This document shows, in pieces, positions 24,278-25,894 of a stretch of 25,894 nucleotides of DNA (the first letter of the stretch is position 1; each line of letters opens with the position of its first letter). Origin of the DNA: Coriobacteriaceae bacterium (GTDB taxonomy: Bacteria; Actinomycetota; Coriobacteriia; Coriobacteriales; Coriobacteriaceae). The notes beneath the pieces were generated by a model. The model worked only from the letters and a program-made list of their open reading frames with translations. It was not told the DNA's origin and made no database searches. The stretch spans positions 76,713 to 102,606 of the forward strand of contig CABIWB010000010.1 in assembly GCA_902362275.1 (NCBI GenBank), written 5' to 3'. The translations under genes were made by a program, and so were the position numbers.

Positions 24278-24832
24278 ATAGCTAAGTCTGATGACACCCG
24301 CATCAACGACGAGATCACTGCATCTTCGTGCCGTTTGATTGGCGTCGATGGCTCTCAGCTCGGTCTGTTCGCCATCCGCGATGCTCAGCGCGTCGCCGAC
24401 GATCAGGGTCTCGACCTGGTCGAGATCGCTCCCAACGCGGAGCCGCCGGTCTGCAAGGTCATGGACTACGGTAAGTTCAAGTACCAGCAGGCCATGAAGG
24501 CCAAGGCTGCTCGTAAGAACCAGTCCAAGGTCGAGGTCAAGGAAATGAAGTTCCGACCCAAGATCGACGTTGGCGACTACGAGACCAAGAAGGGCCACGT
24601 TCTGCGTTTCCTCAAGAAGGGCGCGCGCGTTAAGATCACCATCATGTTCCGCGGCCGTGAGATGGCTCACCCGGAACAGGGCCTTAACGTTCTCGAGCGT
24701 CTCGCTGAGGATCTCAAGCCTTACGCTACGGTCGAGTCCAAGCCTAAGATGGAAGGCCGTAACATGCTTATGCTGCTCGCCCCGATTAAGGGCGCCTTCG
24801 ATGAGGATAAAGCGGCAAGCGATACCAAGTAA
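24278..24832 (+). CDS. infC: Translation initiation factor IF-3
   Basis: IF-3 binds the 30S subunit, keeps ribosomes dissociated and proofreads the start codon. Family motifs are all present: RINDEI near the N-terminus, LVEIAPNAEPPVCKVMDYGKF, VKEMKFRPKID, FRGREMAHPEQG, and EGRNMLMLLAP near the end. I place the start at ATA (24278) because GGAGGT (24265-24270) lies seven bases before it. The upstream in-frame ATG at 24263 overlaps that Shine-Dalgarno and has only a T-run ahead of it. The product from ATA is 184 residues. Rare start codons (AUU, AUA, AUC) are a known device by which IF-3 limits its own synthesis. If the ATG is used, five residues are added. Confidence 0.96.
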   Translation: MAKSDDTRINDEITASSCRLIGVDGSQLGLFAIRDAQRVADDQGLDLVEIAPNAEPPVCKVMDYGKFKYQQAMKAKAARKNQSKVEVKEMKFRPKIDVGDYETKKGHVLRFLKKGARVKITIMFRGREMAHPEQGLNVLERLAEDLKPYATVESKPKMEGRNMLMLLAPIKGAFDEDKAASDTK

Positions 24833-24864
24833 CTAGTGTTCTGTAACCGATTAAGGAGTATTTC

Positions 24865-25056
24865 ATGCCTAAGATGAAGTCCCACAGCGGCACCAAGAAG
24901 CGTTTCCGCAAGACTGGTACCGGCAAGCTTATGCGCGCCAAGGCTTTCAAGAGCCACATCCTGAGCAAGAAGTCCACCAAGCGTAAGCGTGGCTTCCGTC
25001 AGGAGACCGAGATCGCCGCTGCCGACCGCAAGGTCATCAAGTCGCGTCTCGCCTAA
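24865..25056 (+). CDS. rpmI: 50S ribosomal protein L35
   Basis: This is a 63-residue basic protein with the L35 start [20 protein letters not shown] and the mid motif [23 protein letters not shown] precedes the ATG. It lies 32 bases after infC and 46 before rplT, the standard operon order. It is a small component of the large subunit. Confidence 0.98.
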   Translation: MPKMKSHSGTKKRFRKTGTGKLMRAKAFKSHILSKKSTKRKRGFRQETEIAAADRKVIKSRLA

Positions 25057-25102
25057 GTTCGCGTTCCCGTTTTTCGTTTTACCGTCTAGGAGTTGATAGA
25101 AC

Positions 25103-25462
25103 ATGGCACGTATTAAGCGCGCTGTTGCCGCCAAGAAGAAGCGCCGTACCGTTATGCACCGTGCGAAGGGTTACTACGGTGCCGCTTCGCGTACTTACAA
25201 GCATGCTAAAGAGCAGGTCCAGCACTCCCTGCAGTATCAGTATCGTGATCGCCGCAACAAGAAGCGCGAGATCCGTTCTCTCTGGATCACTCGTATCAAC
25301 GCTGCTGCTCGCCTGAACGACATCTCTTACTCTCAGTTCATGCACGGCCTGAAGGTTGCCGGCATCGAGCTCGACCGCAAGGTCCTGGCTCAGATGGCTT
25401 ACGAGGACATCGAGTCCTTCAACGAGCTGGCTACCATCGCCAAGAAGGCTCTCGAGGCCTAA
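25103..25462 (+). CDS. rplT: 50S ribosomal protein L20
   Basis: This is a 119-residue protein matching L20 throughout: AKGYYGAASRTYKHAKEQV, YQYRDRRNKKREIRSLWITR, and YSQFMHGLKVAGIELDRKVL. L20 binds 23S rRNA early in assembly and in some bacteria represses its own operon through the infC leader. TAGGAG lies ahead of the ATG. It is the last gene of the operon. Confidence 0.98.
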   Translation: MARIKRAVAAKKKRRTVMHRAKGYYGAASRTYKHAKEQVQHSLQYQYRDRRNKKREIRSLWITRINAAARLNDISYSQFMHGLKVAGIELDRKVLAQMAYEDIESFNELATIAKKALEA

Positions 25463-25481
25463 TAGATTCTCTTGAGTCGCT

Positions 25482-25517
25482 AGGGGAGTGTCGCGTTGTG
25501 CGCGGCGCTCCCTCTTT
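25482..25517 (+). terminator. Intrinsic terminator of the infC-rpmI-rplT operon
   Basis: AGGGGAGTGTCGCG pairs with CGCGGCGCTCCCTCT across a short loop, with a bulge and G-U pairs, and TTTTT follows. It begins 20 bases past the rplT stop. Confidence 0.8.
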
Positions 25518-25894
25518 TTATCTGAAGCGCGGTTTACATTGCTAAAAGCGCGGGTAGATAAACACTTACGGGTGACCGATCTCTATATATTCCTGAACCA
25601 AAGGGTCATCATCTAATACGTGCGGAAGATCCGCACCAGTCTTTCTATTACCTATAGAAAGCAATATGTTGTGTAGGACTTGTGAAGAGTGGAATTGACG
25701 TCCCACAGGGCTTCGCGGTCTGGCAATATATCTCCTTGCCGCGCGGCCCGGTCGGACCGGATCGGCCGCGGGGGCGTGCACCTTGAGAACCGGATACTGC
25801 GAGGATGGGCACACATGATGTGTCGCATCCGGGCAGACATCGAACCATTTGAAATGGTCTAACTTGGATTTGTTTTTCGCAAGGCCGCCGAGAG
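25518..25894 (+). promoter_or_regulatory. Probable rRNA operon leader (structured, with boxA-like motif)
   Basis: No gene is seen here. The DNA is rich in hairpins: GTGCGGA/TCCGCAC near 25620-25636, CTTTCTAT/ATAGAAAG (25641-25661), CGCGGCC/GGCCGCG near 25743-25770, and ACCATTT/AAATGGT near 25848-25862. CTTGAGAACCGGATACTG (25782-25799) resembles the actinobacterial rrn boxA element. A TTGACG (25695-25700) could be a -35, but no well-spaced -10 is clear. A 16S gene would have to start beyond the window, so this is an inference. Confidence 0.4.

Noticed and set aside
1..25894. CRISPR array, transposon, phage or secretion-system genes
   Set aside because: No regularly spaced repeats, transposase, integrase or structural phage proteins were found in any frame.

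Overview
The window looks like chromosome of a high-GC gut actinobacterium of the class Coriobacteriia, most likely Collinsella or a close relative. This is inferred from protein style and composition, not from a database match. Most of it is core metabolism and information processing. The left end (about 1-2350) is visibly AT-richer and looks accessory.

Layout. 1-2340: a Fic-domain protein (plus strand) converging on an unrecognised coiled-coil protein (minus strand), then a non-coding stretch with three related short repeats and a strong hairpin. 2552-4859, minus strand: an SDR-family oxidoreductase and homoserine dehydrogenase, separated by a terminator. 5111-11410, plus strand: a complete branched-chain amino acid type ABC importer. 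It has two closely related Tat-type lipoprotein binding proteins, two permeases (livH, livM) and two ATPases (livG, livF). From livH on the genes are packed with overlaps or no gap. 11411-11736: nested inverted repeats. 11737-13215: CutC-family protein and a GalT/HIT-like DUF4931-type protein in one operon. 13246-14244, minus strand: a BASS/SBF-family transporter. 14521-20184: a large RecJ exonuclease fused to a RecQ-like helicase, followed by the bifunctional (p)ppGpp synthetase/hydrolase Rel. Then come an MBL-fold hydrolase, class II fructose-bisphosphate aldolase, a 92-bp imperfect hairpin and a transglutaminase-like protein. 23744-23830: tRNA-Leu(CAA), whose 3' end plus terminator is repeated 184 bp downstream. 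24090-25462: the infC-rpmI-rplT operon behind a structured leader with an attenuator-like hairpin. infC probably starts at an AUA codon. The last ~430 bases hold a terminator and hairpin-rich DNA with a boxA-like motif, which suggests the leader of an rRNA operon beginning just past the window.

How the genes work together. Amino acid uptake (Liv) and synthesis (hom) sit near the stringent-response enzyme Rel, and translation is represented by tRNA-Leu, IF3, L35 and L20. The most unusual items are the one-polypeptide RecJ-RecQ fusion, the infC leader with its non-canonical start, and the att-like duplication of the tRNA-Leu 3' end. No CRISPR array, transposase, integrase or phage gene is visible.
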